DNA from: Prillingera fragicola
Lineage: Eukaryota; Basidiomycota; Tremellomycetes; Trichosporonales; Trichosporonaceae
Reading direction: 5' to 3'
NCBI GenBank assembly: GCA_002335605.1
Contig: BEDY01000003.1
Span: forward strand, 620,001 to 684,000
Length of the DNA: 64,000 nucleotides
A model generated the notes under the pieces. It was given only the letters and a program-made list of their open reading frames with translations. It searched no databases and was not told the origin of the DNA. Position 1 is the stretch's first letter, and each line of letters begins with the position of its first letter. Positions 43,312 to 56,234 of the stretch are shown in pieces. The position numbers and the translations under genes are program-made.

Positions 43312-43474
43312 GCTATCAATGGGTAATCAGGAGCAGACCGACGAGGAGGTAGGGTACAACCATGCTATGCATTGATGTGGGACTTCGCGTCATACAGTAG
43401 TAATGCGACATGACAAGTCTGCCAGCATAGAGCAGGCAGACAGATGCGGGTACGTGTACAGAAAGACTCATCCT

Positions 43475-46400
43475 CTACGCGGCAGCGACAGTGGCGTTGG
43501 TTGCGGTCGGAGTCGCTTCCTTGGTGGACACGACGGGCGTGGTAGCAGCGACACTCTCGGGTGTCGGCTTGGATGGTGCCGGTCCGGTGCCAGCGGCAGC
43601 GACGGCCTCGAGCGCACGCTGGATGGCCCCGACTGCCTCGAGGTGGAGAGGCAGGCTTCCCTCGAATCCATACCGCCTGCGGCCGAGGCAGGTCAGGCGG
43701 TGAAACTCTGGCGCGAGCAGTGTGGGCGCTTCGTCGGTGCGCGCAGCGGGGCGGCGGTGCATGAGGACGTGGTAGACTGCGCTGCTGGCGGCCGTGCCGG
43801 CAATATTGGCGACGCCGAGAATGAAGGACGCTGCAGGGAAGATGGTCTTGCCTGCCGCCGCGGCTTTGGAGGGGAGGTCAACAGCCAGGCGGTGCGCAAA
43901 CGTCATTGCGCCACCTGCGAGGGTCTCGTCGACCATGCTCGCTGAGGGGTCCGTGAACGTTGTGGGCGGAATGTTGGCGACGGGTGGCCGAACGCGAATA
44001 GGACCCTCGGGCCGAGAAGGTGGGTCCACCATGAGGAGGGTGACTGGATCGCCCTTGGAGTCGGCAAAGCTGCGCCATGCGTCGAGGTCCTCTGGCGACA
44101 TGAGGCCGTAGCTGGACACAGTGAGGCGCCACTCCGTAGCAGCAACAGCGGCATGTGAAGTGAACACCTCCCAGGCGCGTGCCACACGGTCGCGTGGCGT
44201 GTGCCCTGGCTCGAGACGGATAGCGCGAACATCACATGAGTCACCCTGTGCGTCGACAGTGGCGAGGAGGAGAACGTCAAGCTCAGGGAGGAAGGCGTAC
44301 GCGCCATGCACGAGTCGCCAGCGGTTCAGCACGTCATACGACTTCTGCGGCCAGCTCATGCTCAACTCGGGACGGGGTTCTTCGGAGCTGGCCAGAGTAA
44401 AGGAGTGCGCGGGCATCCATACTGCGGGTCCGTCCAGGGGCTTGCCGTGAAGAAGCACTCGGCTGATCTCGCGAGGAACGAGATCATAGACCTCGAATGC
44501 CAGTGGCGCCAGGTTTCCAATTCGAACCGAGTCGGCGGGGATGACGTGCACAAACGAAGTGTGCGACGGAGACGCCAGGAGGGGTGCAAGAGACGACGCT
44601 GACACTGATGTGTTGTAGGTGAGAACGTAGATGACTGTGGGCTTGCTTGCACGGCTGCGAAGCTTGGTAACAGCGTCGGCGACGCCGGAGGCGGTCACCG
44701 TGACAATACCCTCCTTGGCCGTGTCGTCCTCGCCGACAGTATGAGCGCCGAGTTGGTTCGAGACATACACCTCGCCAATATCACGGAGGAAGCCAGCGGC
44801 GGTTCGCTGCTCGTCGTCTCCTGGTTCACAAATAACAAAGGCCGCAAGATCCTTGGGGCCACCAGCAGGCTGCAAGCCGAGCTCGCGCCAGTATCGCAGA
44901 CCGGCAATCGAGAGGCGAAGGACGTTGCCGCCAAAGCCAACGTTCACGCAAGCTGGCGACAGCGCATAGCTGGGCGCCTTGGGCTCGACCGACTTTTCAC
45001 TGTCCGAGTCATCTGACCGATCGGCCAGCTCGCCAAGCGGCGTGCCAGATTTGAGCAGGATCGTCACTGGTCGCGCAGGTGCTTGCGCCTCGGCAGCTGT
45101 ATCGACAAATGACCGGAAGAACCGGTTGCGCACAACTGCGTTCGCAAGAGCGTCAATGTCGATCGATCCAAGAGGATCTTTCTTGGTCGACGTGCTGGCC
45201 ACGGGCGATTGAGGTGTAGGCGGATAGGCAAATTCCACAGCAATGGGGTCAACCCATGAGGTGTCCCACTTGCGTGCAAGTGTTCCCGCCACGCTCGTGT
45301 CATCCTTGAGCGCTGTCCACTCGGCGCCGACGCACATTACACCGTCGTATTCCACCTCGTCGTCTGGCGTACGAGCGACAGGTGCCGGGGGTGGTGCCTG
45401 GGGTGCTGGCGTTCCAAAGTCGGATCCAGAAGTAGACGCAGGAGTAGGAGGAGCACCAGTAGTCAATGTCGAGTGATCCTCGATGTCTGAGTCGTCGCTC
45501 TCGATGTGCCAAGCGAACGCATAGTCGTACTTCTCGGCCTGTTTCTCTGTCGATCCCTGCTGCGACTGGCTGAGCCTCTCAACTAGGTCGCCGCGCAGAT
45601 TTGTTACAGGTGACGCGGGAGACGGCAGGCCGTAGGCGAAGCGTGAGCGCCTGCGCTTACCAAGAGGAATGGGTGCAAAGGCATCAGGCACCATCTCAAC
45701 CAGACGCGGTTTCTTGGCTGGGCGAGCGTTGTCGCTGGGAGGAGCAGCGGGAAGATCTGGGACCGCAACCTCGACCACTTCCACCTCAGGCTCTGGTGCG
45801 GTCACATCCACATCCATGATCTCGGCGGCAGCCTCAGCCAACTTGGAGGACTCTTCAGGCTTCGTTTCTGGCACTTCGTCCACAGCGATTGCGTCGGCAT
45901 CCTCAGCTTTAGGAATGTCAGGTGGGGGTGCGGGTGCAGTTGCCTCTGGCGCAGGCAACTCGAGATCCGGGACCTCAAGATCGTGCAACTCCTTATCCGG
46001 AGAGTCGAAGAAGTTGAAGTCATCCTCGGTGATGTCGAAGACACGATCTCCATTGTCGCTGTTGCGACTTGACCGAGATATGACAGCTCCAGGAGGCGCC
46101 ATGGCCATCGCTACCCGAGACGCCACAGATGGCGCGATGGACACGGCACGCGTCGAGCCTCCGTGATTTGACACGTCGGCATCGTCACCGTCAGTCCCAA
46201 AGAGGTCGTCCACATTGAGCTCCAGGGCGCCGTTTTGTGGTGACGTGAATGCAGAGTTGGCAAACATGTCCGGCCCGTCGTCGTTCTGGTGCATGTCTGC
46301 CTCGGTCTCGGGGGCGGGCGATGAGTGGGAGGAAAACAGGTCGTCGACGTCGCTTCCCACTCCCTCCTCACGCTTGCTGGACGTGTCATCCGCGTCTGCG

Positions 46401-47963
46401 TCCAGCTCGGCCATGGGCTCCTCGTCTGCTTCTGCTTCGGCCTCAACATTCTCCTCCTCTTCTGACGAATCAGATACAGGTTCAGTGTAGTTGGAGAAGA
46501 AGTCGAAGAGGCCCGACGCCGCAGTCAACAAGTCTGGAGGCGCGCCAATTCCGGGTCCACGCCGTGTCGGAGGAGGCACGGGGAGCCGAGGAGCGGGGGC
46601 CAGAGGCCTGACGAGATGTGTTGGCCAGATGGTCAGAATCCCATCCACACCACGCCACTTGGCAGCCAGCGCCCCCGGTGCCATCTTCGCAAGGGGCACG
46701 CCACCGGTCACAGACTTTGGGCTTAGGGGCACAAAGTAGACACTCCAGTCTGGCGACTGCAAGCCAGCTGCTTGCGCTGCCACACGCGTCTCGGTGCGGC
46801 CAGTCTTCCATCCATGGCCAAAGGCGGCATCAAACGCCGACGAGAGCCGTACATCCTGCGCCGTGCTGGCGTTATGCGGCCCGACGAGGATGGCAGGGAG
46901 AGATAGCGGGCCTAGACACAGCGCATCCGCCCCCTTGCCTGGAATGGGAGATGGGCCTCGCGGCGCACAGTGAGGAGGCGGCGCTGGCCGTGCGGTGAGC
47001 AGCAGCTGGCCCTTGGGTGTAGGGCTGAGATGGACTTCAAATGGCGACTCGGAGGCTACGCTCGCGTCCGATGGTAAGAGTGCGATACGCGAGCCCAGGC
47101 GCCAGGCGAGCTTTTCTCCAACAGCTGCCTCGAGCAGAGCCCATGTCTTGGGTGGCGCAAAGGAAGGTGAACAGGGCATAGTCGTGCCGGCGGCAGCGCA
47201 CGCGAGGCAGCTCAAAGTGTGTCCATGTTCCGCGCATGTGACAGTCTCCGCGATGACAATGGGAGCGGGGGCTGGAAGGACTTCTGTAGAAGGTTAGCAC
47301 AGGCATTGGGATAGCCATCAGCCAAATTGCATAGCTGGCGTTGCAGGACATACCAGTCAGAGATTCCAAACCAGATATTTCGGCGTCAGCCGAAAAGACC
47401 CACAACTGGCGTGTCTGAGCAGTGTCGCCAGACGAAGCACCAGCTGAGGGGGTCTCGGAGGCGCTCGTCGCTGAAGCTGGACGGACAACAACACAAGGCT
47501 GTGTAAAGAGACCGCGAGTCGGCGCGGTACCGTCACTGTGAGCAGTGTTAAAAGCCAGCCAGGCGCGCTCGATTGGATCAGCTCGCAACCGCTCTAGTGC
47601 CAGGGGAGCGTGGCTGGACTGCCTGTCCGCCTGCAAAGCATCAGTTGCGGATGGCACAATTGGAGTGATCTGCAGTGTTGGCTGCGACCGCGGTCGAGAT
47701 GCTGTGGGGAGGGCTAGCGGGGATGTTGACGGACGAGAGGCCGTGGACAGGGGTGAGGTGTTCGCTGCTGGCGGTGGGGTGGGATTGGGTGGAGGAGCTG
47801 CGTCGACTGGCTCTGCGTCTTGCAATGCTTGACTGGGCAAGGGGGGCAGCGGGGGAGCTGTAAAGACGCGAACATGGATGGTGGAGGGTGCGTCGAGCAG
47901 CCACAACCCCGGGACTGGGGTTGTTGGGCGTGGGGAGAGCCCGGCTAGGAGGTCGGCCGGCAT
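43475..47963 (-). CDS. MED13: Mediator complex subunit 13 (CDK8 module)
   Basis: Two exons (minus), 47963-47354 and 47283-43475, with a 70-nt intron (GTATGT...GCTAACC...TACAG), encode 1472 aa from the ATG at 47963. The middle has long Asp/Glu/Ser-rich disordered blocks around FDFFSNYTEP. The C-terminal third holds the Med13 PIWI-like region: PTVIYVLTYN, EVYDLVPREISRVLL, AYAFLPELDVLLLATVD, and the family-defining VARAWEVF joined to AATEWRLTVSSYGLMSPEDL. Med13 links the CDK8-cyclin C kinase module to core Mediator. The start is uncertain: the frame is open ~46 codons upstream to about 48101 without an ATG, and that extension (LLPHPTLFTTLQLQLIPL) could be coding via an unseen upstream exon. It is convergent with the GGT-like gene, 163 bases apart. 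Confidence 0.85.
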
Positions 47964-48646
47964 GAGACTATGTTGATGCGGGCGACATTGCTGCAAGGGT
48001 ATGAGTTGTAGTTGTAAAGTGGTAAAGAGTGTTGGATGAGGTAGAAGGATGGTTTTGAGAGAGGTGAGCTCGTCGTCGTCTGAGGTGGCTGCAGTGGCCA
48101 AACCGGAGAACGGCCGGCGGCGGTCTGTCCCTGGCGGCAGAAGGCGACGACGTGACTTCGGGGTTTGCGGGGCCTCTTGGCGGGTACGTCAAGTGCCTTC
48201 ATGCCATTCTGCAGCGCTCAGTTTTGCATGCAGCATGCTTCAGAGAAGGCGGGCCTGCATTATACAGATACATAGATCAAAGATCAGCATGCACAGCTGA
48301 GTGTCATCTTTTCGTTTGCTGCACAATGGATGCTGGAATGGTTGACCCGTACCAACAGCGAAACCACTGCCACAAAGCTGTTGTCAGCAAGAGTGATCAC
48401 TGTGCTTGCTATCGTTTCCAGTCAGTGCTGCCAAGCCATCTTATCCAGTGAAGCACAGTTGCATACGGTACTGAGCTCGATGCGTAAGGGGAAAAAGTCC
48501 GTGATAGTGGGTTCGTGAGGTTCTCGTCTGTGTATCATCCTCCCCCTGGAAGGAGTCTCTCTCTCTCTCTCTCTCCGCTCTCTCTATCTATACTCGTCTC
48601 CCTCCTTTCCTCTCTCTCTCTCTCTGTATACAGGGTCCATTCCTGC
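47964..48646. other. Intergenic region between MED13 start and AGS1 end, with CT microsatellites
   Basis: About 680 bases serving as MED13 promoter/5' leader and AGS1 3' UTR. It contains two (CT)n tracts, listed separately. No additional gene is supported; the 99-codon frame at 48152-48451 (+) has no motif. Confidence 0.5.
48556..48625. repeat. Pair of (CT)n microsatellites in the AGS1 3' region
   Basis: Near-perfect TC/CT runs at 48556-48576 and 48609-48625, separated by CTATCTATACTCGTCTC and CCTCC-rich sequence. On the AGS1 strand they are GA tracts 22-90 bases past the stop codon, most likely within its 3' UTR. Confidence 0.85.
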
Positions 48647-51600
48647 TTAGGGCTTGTTGAGTTGCTCTCCACGGAAGAAGATAAAGTATCCGAAAGGAAT
48701 AACCATCTGGCAACCCAAGCAGACCCAGAACTCCCAGTGGGCGACGGGATTGTTCTCGCCAGTCGAAGGCGACCAGAAGGCCGGGTTGGGGAACACGTTT
48801 CCGGGTCCCTCCTTGGCGGGCGAGGTAGCGCGAGCAATCATGACGACAACCGAACCGATAAGCTGCGCAGCAGCCAAAGTCGCGCACACGTGCAGACGCG
48901 AGAGCGTCTGGAGCAGGATCATACCGAGACCAACACCCTGGACGGCGTCAAGAACACCAAGCCAGAGCCAGAGGCAGGTACCGCTGCAGAAGTCAGCATC
49001 ATGACGCAAAGATCGTAGGTTAAGACTTACATGTAAGGACCGGCGGCACCACCCCACGACACGTACAGGCCGAGGCCCGACACACCCCAGAACATCTGGC
49101 ACCAACGCGGGCACCCAAGACCGACGGCAAACACGGGCAAAAGCCACGAGTGGACCTTGGCGTACTTGATCAGGAGACCCATAAAGAGACCCCAGACGCC
49201 GAGGAAGAAGACGGCAATCATAATGACCACTGCCCACTCGGGAACGTCGGCGTCTCGCCACAGGAACTGCCAGTTGCGGCCGTAGACGGTCGCGAGCCAG
49301 TAGTTGCGGAGAATCTCGGCAATCATAAACCAGATGACGAGCTTGCGGCGGATGAGCGTCTTGAAAAAGTTGGGCACGTATGGCGGGATCTGGTGGTAGT
49401 ACTCGGGCAGACCAAAGAACATGCAGTAGCCAAAGATGAAACTCATGGCAGACAGAGGCCAGACGACGCAGATGATGGCGCGGGGCACAACATACGTGGA
49501 CGGGTTGGTGCCACTGAGTGTGTAACCCCAGTACCAGAGCGCCGATACCCAAATCTGTTGGAGACCCTGGACAATGCACGCGCGAAGAATCCAAACCTCG
49601 GTCTTGGCTCCAGCTTCCTCTCCAAAGTTGAGACCGAAGAAGAGGAAACCAGCACCAGAGGCAATGGCGTAAGCCCAGGTGGCAGCCTTGGTCAGCCAGA
49701 CGCGGGGCATGGTGAAGGGGCCACGGAGCGAGGGAAGACCAATCATGAAGAAGGCAATGCCAAAGATGATCCAAGGAATCGAGAGGACGTAGACCGAGGG
49801 GCGCATGCGGAAGAGTGTGTACCAGAAGAGAGTCGAGACGACAAAGATGGCACAGATAATGTACATGTCGACGGCCGTCTGGGTGTTGGTTCCACCAAGC
49901 AGCGACAGCTGGAACGAGGTGGCACTGAGGAGCTGGCCGAGCGAAATGACAATCGTGTAAAGCGGCCAGCCGCCAAAGGAGCGCTCCATGAACACTTGAG
50001 TGCGGGTCATGGGCTTCTCCATCTCGCCGTTGTCGTCATACATGATCGAAGGGTCGTACATTTCCCCAGGAGCACTGTGACTCGACATGGAGAACTGCTG
50101 AGGCGACTCGGGACGGAAGCCGTCCAGAGTGCTCGAGCCGTGGTGCATGATCGAGTCGCGCGAGCGGAAACTCATGGCCGTAAGCTTTTCCTTCTTCATC
50201 TCGGTGAAAAAGGCCTTTTCGCTCTTCATCAAGAACTTTTCGATACACAAGTCGCCCTTCGAGTTACCAGCCGAGAGACCCTGGAGCTTCTGGACAAAGT
50301 TCTGGGCGACCTCTCCGTCGGCGTCAGTAAAGGTCTCCATGGCCTTGTTGAGCGACGACGAGTGCTTGTCATCGGCAAGAGATCCGATAGAGTCGAATGA
50401 CGATGCGCGCGACATGACAGTGAAGGGACGGCTGGGGGCAAAGTTCGAGTCGGTACTCATGGTACTCAAGCGGCGGTCGCGACGCTCCATGAAGGGGTCG
50501 GGAGCGTTGCGGGTACCCGAGTTCTTGACGAATTGACGGTTGGCTGCCGCAAGGAAGTTGTCGTAAGCGTGGCCCTGTCCGCCACCCTCCGCCATCGACG
50601 CCGAGCCCACGACAGTGGTGTCGCCAACGTCAGAAGAAGCGTAGCTAGAATTGTATGCCGAAGTCTCGTCGTCATAGCCTGAGAAGAACTTGGGACGCTG
50701 CTTGCCTCCCTGGCTCTGCGAGTCGCTGTAGAGAACCGAGCTGTGCGGGTCCTCGTCGTAGAACGACTCGCCCGACTGGCGCACACCCTTGCGGGCCTTG
50801 GGCTGGGGCGATCCCTCGTTCTGCTCAAAGCGACGGTGGTAGTCGACACCGGCCGACATGCTGTTGGGCTCGTCGCCGTAGCCAGCTCCTGGTGGCAAGC
50901 CACTCAAGTCGGGCTGGTCAGACAACCTGTGCGAGTCACCGAGCTGAGGCGAAGAGGGGGCGGAAAGAATCGAGTCAGGAGTACCGGGGCGGTTCCATTG
51001 GCCAAGAGAGAGGGTTGAGTCGCGGTTTTCGTTGCGCGGGTAGAGACCACCGGGCTGTCCGGCCTCGTCGAATCCCCAGGCATCGTGACCGGCAATGGAA
51101 CGAGACATGGTGATACTCCGCTTCTGGAAGTCCTCAAGACGCTGACGCCACTCTACGACAGGGAAACGCTGGACAGCGGAACGCGCACGCAAAATGGCAC
51201 GCTCCTCCTGGGTCGACTTGAGGGCCAGCTTGATCGTCTTGGTGAGCTGCGACAGCATGTGCTGCGTAGCGACACTCTCAACAGGGAACCACCATCCGGG
51301 CATAAGACCAAGACCACCAAGACGCGATCCAACACCGAGAGCACCCTTACGGCCAAACTCGACGGCCACAAGACCGAAGGGCTCGTCACGCGATGGGATA
51401 AGGGCAAAGTCGGCGCCGGAGAAGAGGTAGGGCGGGAGGGCCGTGAACTCGGGCTTGGAGTAGACGCGGTCGGGGTACATTTCCATGAGACGGGCAAGCT
51501 TCTCGGCGGCAAAACGACCGTACAGGTCGATAACGGGGCCGACACAAATGAGCTGGATCTTGGACTTTTTGTCGAGGAGCGAAGGCATGACGTCGGCAAT

Positions 51601-54600
51601 AAGATCGACACCCTTCTGCTTGGACCAACGACCGACGAACACAAACAGGTCGGCGTTCGGGTCCTGCTTGATACCGGCCCACTGCTGAGCCTGGCGCTTG
51701 AACTCTGGGCGCTTTGACTCGGCATCCGTGTCAACCTGAATCTTGTCCACGGCAATAGGCTGCTCGTCGAGGGCGGCAATGTCGGTAGGGTCGGGGTTGG
51801 GCAGCGAGTCAATGTTCCTAAGAGTCCAGAGGGCGGGGTAACGAGCCCATGAACGCTTTCCGTACTTGTCCGAGACACCTGCGACTCCGACCGACTTTTG
51901 GTGGTGCGAAATGAACGAGGCGGCGGCGTGGAGCAGGTTGAAAGTGTTTCCAAACTGGACATACTTTGAGCAAATGTCCTTTGAAATGTTGAACGCTGCG
52001 CAGACTTCCTTCATCTCCTCCTTGGTGCGAAGAGGCCACAGACCCTGGAACTCGGCGTTGTGCAGCGAGAGACAGACGGGCATGATCTTGGGGAGAAGGT
52101 AGAGTGGGGCGAGGGCACCGTGGTAGTCATTGACGTGGTAAATGTCGACATCGGGGAAGCGGCGGAGAGTCTCAGCAATGGCCTGGTTCCAAGTAGAGTA
52201 GAAAATGGCCGAGCTGAGGTCGTCCATACGCTGGGGGTAGGGGTCCGACTTTGTCTGAGCGCGGAATACGGGCGAGTCGAGAATAACATAGGTAATGTTG
52301 TCCAGAACGTGAGTCTCGACCTCGATGAGGTAGGGCTCGCCAAAGATGACAACCTCAATGGGCTCGGCGTACTCTCCTTGAGGGTAGTCGATGTCCTGAA
52401 CCTTGGGGATAACCCAGATGAGGTCGACATCGGTCATAGCCTTGCCCATAAGAGTAGACATGACACCGAGACCACCAATCTTGACCTTGAGCTGCCAGTC
52501 GAGAATCTCGTACTCGAGAGTGGCAATAAGAACCTTGCGACGCTTGCTGGGGTCCTCGGGCCAGCCAATCACACGCTCAAGCTTCTTCGTCTTCTCGTGG
52601 GGGTGGGTAGCGGCGACAGCTCCAGCCTTCTCCGACACGTCGCCCTCCTTGCCCTTTTCGTGGTGGCCACCGATAATAGGGAAGTAGCTGGTCTCCTTGG
52701 CAGGCTTCTGACCCCACTTGTTCACCTTGATAGAGTAGAACGAGTAGCGGAAGATGGCCGCAGCGGCGAGCGCAGTAAGGACAGGAATGATCAACAGGAG
52801 CGCAAACGCGATGATGGAGCTCATCTCGTGGCCCATGGGAACGACACCCCACTGGCCAGTCTGGTCGTTGATAGTCATCTGCCACGCGAGGTAGGGGCGG
52901 GGAGGAATCGAGACGTTGAGGAAGTTGGGGGTGAGGGCATTGGGAGGGAAACGGTCGATAACACCGTCTCCGTCCGCATCGCCGTAAAAGTAGTCGTTGT
53001 ACGTGAACACGTTGAGCTGGAAGTATGCGGGCCAAGCGCTCATGAGGGGAAGCGTCCAGTAACCATCACTCTTGAGCTCAAAGTGGGCGTTGAGACCAAG
53101 GTCAAAGCCCCAGTTGTTGAACGCACCACGCAGCATGAGCTGGGGGTAGCGGCGCTGAGGACCGTCGTAGTTGGCATCAGCGTGGACGACGTGAGCAGCT
53201 GAACCAGTGCTCGCGGACCAGTACGCCACCATGACGTGCTCGCCCTTCCACCAGTTCTCCTCAAACTTGGTCGCGTTGAGAGTCGAAACCTCCTCCCAGT
53301 CGGCCCAGTCGGACCACTCCTGACCATAGTTGGCGGTGTAGCGCCACTTGTCGGCACCGAATGCCTTGTGTGTGATCGTGTACGTGCCGTCGTTGACCGA
53401 AAAGATCGAGTTGTCATAGTCGCTGTCCTGGAAGACAAAGGTATTGTTCTCAGAACCCACACGGAGCAGCACATGGTCGGTAAAAGTGGTGCTGCTCTGG
53501 TTCTGCGAGACGACGTTTCCAACCTGGATGTGGTACACACCCTCACCAACACCGGTGATCTGTCCAGACCACCTCCACTTGGGTGGGGCGACACCGGGAT
53601 AGTGAGAGGCGACCTGGTCCTGGGCGGCAATCGACTGACAGCCGTTGGCTGTGGCGACAATGGTGGGCGACTTGCCGGCCTCGCCAGTGTAGACGAGACC
53701 GCTGGTGATGGCCTGGGTGACGCTCTCGCAGTCCATGTCCATGTCCCACTCGAAAGAGATGTCGACAGTGTCACCGTTGAGAAGCAAGCGAGCGTCGTGG
53801 CCAGGCGAGAACTTGGCGAGCGCCGGCTTGGGCTGAACGTAACGGCTGGTGGGAACAAACGCCTTGAAGCCAAAGGCATCCATGGTGATGGAAGGGACAC
53901 AGCCGCGGTAAGGGGGGTTGCCGTCGGCGTAGAACGGCTCGTTCATGCCCTCGAGGGTGAACTCCTCGTAAGGGTAGAAGAGGTTCTTGACAGTAGTGCC
54001 AGAGACGAATGGCGACGAAATGTTCTGCGGGCCGTTGCAGTCGTGGGTGTACTCGGTAGTCGTATTCATGTTGGAGTAGAGCATCCACACGGGCTGCGTG
54101 ACGTCGCCGTCCACGTTCCAGCTCACACCAGTGGTGTTGCCACTGTCGCGCTGCTTGGGAGAAGGCAGGCGCAACACCGACCAGAGGCCGACCTCTGTTG
54201 GGGTGGTGCCAGAACCGGGGAACTGAATCCACTCTGTAATCTTGTTGAGACGCGACAACATGAATCCATCCTGGACGGCCGGGTAGTTTGCACGGATGCC
54301 GTTCATCTGGCGAACAGCGCGGAACAAGTCGTGGGTCGGGTCAAAGTGGTCGAGAGCGACTGCGGGGTCGTGGCAGCCCATCAACGCCTTGTTGTAAGGC
54401 ATGTTGTAGTACTGGGTAGCACCGAGACGGTAGCAGCCGTGACGTTTCCACGCAGGAGTAGAGACCATTGACTGACGACCGTAGAGATAGTTGGCCGCAC
54501 TGTTGTCGAGCACGTACAATGCCTGCTCCTCTCCGTACCAGGAAATGGGAATACCAGGCAACAGAACGTGAGTAACAAACATGCCGAGGTTCTGCCTGAG

Positions 54601-56234
54601 GGTGCCGTTTGACATGACGGGCCAACGGAACACGTCCTGGTTACAGGTGCCGTACTGGTGGCGAGGGTCCATCTCGTTGGTAAGAGGGTTGAGCATGTCA
54701 TTGTTGACCATCATCTGGTTCCAGCCGTCCACAAAGTCGACCGAAATATCGTTGGGGACCGAAAGCTGGCCGTCCATGCCGAGGAAACGAGCAATGTTAC
54801 GGTAAACCGAGTAGTGGAACGCCGCCGAGTCGAGAGGAGTCATGCCCTCCTCACGCAGGAACTTTGTGATGTCGGAGTTGGTCAAGTTCAGAGCAGTGTC
54901 GTAGCTAGTGCGCATGCCTGGGGTGCGGCCACGACCAATGTACACTGAACCGAAGGTGTCGGCACCGGTGATTTCACCAGGAATGAAGAAGTTGTTCTTG
55001 CCCACTTGCCTAGCACATTCGCGAGTGTGGTTGGCCCACTCGGCGAGAGCGTCAACAGTGACCTGAGTTGCCTTGTCGATACGGATGCCATCAATGTCCA
55101 AGGCTCGCACCGAGAGACACGCAAAGTTCTTGAGGCGGTCCAGCACTGATGGCTTCCACTCGCGAAGACGGTCCTGCACGGATGCGAACTTGGCGAGCTG
55201 ACGCTGCCAGTCGGGGTAGCTACCGAAAGCCTCAATGTCGCCGTACTGGTCAAAAGTACTCTCGTAGCATCCGGTGAGCTGAGGGTCGATGATCGATCCA
55301 TTTCCGTCATAGAACACGGGGTAGACACAGGTATCGTTGTACTCTGGACTGTCAGCGACTCTGCGCAGGCTGTGCACACCCACCGTTGGTAAAGTTGAAG
55401 TCGGGGTAGCCAGTAAAGCCCCATGGGGTGTAGTCTGGCAACTTCCACTGAACCTCGTACTCGTTGACACGGAATCCTGCCGATGTATTCAAGTGTCTAA
55501 CCGTCAGCAATGTCCGGCCAGCTGCACCCACCCCTTGAATCCGATCATGTCGCCCATGGTGCCGACAGTAAAGTCTGCGATAATGTAGATTCCACGCCTG
55601 TGGGCCTCGTCGATAAACTTGTTCCACTCGTCGAGGTTGCCAAAGTGTGGGTCAAGCAGCGAGAAGTCCAAGGCCGAGTATCCGTCTGCCTGCCATGGCA
55701 TGTTGATAAAGTATGTTCCGGCAATGTAAATGGCCTGGTAGCCCATGCTCTGGAGATAGTCGAGTCCACGGGCGTCCATCAGACCGTGGACATCACCGCC
55801 GGCACGAATCTGCGTCTCACGCCAGTCGTACTCATAGATGGTTTTAAAGTAGTCATTGTTCTCGGGGTTGCCGTCGATCCACTTGTCGACGAGGAGGGTA
55901 TATGTGGGGAAAGCCTGTTAGGTCGCGTCAGCAAACCGGTTGCCCATGTCCAGCAAGCTACGCACACGCCAGTTGGGTGGAGACGGCTCGTAGCGATGCC
56001 TTTCTGGGGTGGTATAATCGATACAGTCCGTGGCCTCTGCGTGAGAGTGAGTATGCTATCGTGACCAGGCTGTGCAGGCGTCTGCGCACCTTGATTCTTA
56101 TTGAGGTTGAAGGGGTCTAGAGTTGCGTTGTAAATGTGGGCTGACACACCGAGGGCAGCTGCAGCAAAGCCTAGCAGACGCGCTGCTCGCGATGCCAGCC
56201 CTATGGAGCGCGTACTTGTTCCGCGGCGGCTCAT
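48647..56234 (-). CDS. AGS1: Cell-wall alpha-1,3-glucan synthase
   Basis: Six exons (minus): 56234-56090, 56036-55966, 55914-55532, 55496-55384, 55343-49031 and 48983-48647, encoding 2453 aa, within the usual ~2400 aa. After an N-terminal membrane signal (RLLGFAAAALGVSA), the extracellular part has a GH13/amylase-like domain: RYEPSPPNWRAFPTYTLLVD, GGDVHGLM, MGYQAIYIAGTYF, DGYSALDFSLLDPHFG, EAHRRGIYIIADFTVGTMGD. A single helix near residue 1077 (IIAFALLLIIPVLTALAAAA) leads to a cytosolic GT5 glycosyltransferase starting near 1170 (LIATLEYEILDW, KIGGLGVMSTLMG; later ALIPSRDEPFGLVAVEFGRKG). A Ser/Asp-rich linker, then a multipass exporter-like domain from ~2020 to the end, complete the family architecture. 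It makes and exports wall alpha-1,3-glucan. The intron in the last exon pair restores the conserved tail (FWVCLGCQMVIPFGY). Confidence 0.97.

Noticed and set aside
49150..50400. Long plus-strand frame (416 codons) inside AGS1
   Set aside because: Antisense shadow of AGS1 coding sequence; low-complexity charged content and no start context.
52060..54471. Two further long plus-strand frames (52060-53202 and 53236-54471)
   Set aside because: Antisense to the AGS1 catalytic regions, which carry clear motifs on the minus strand.
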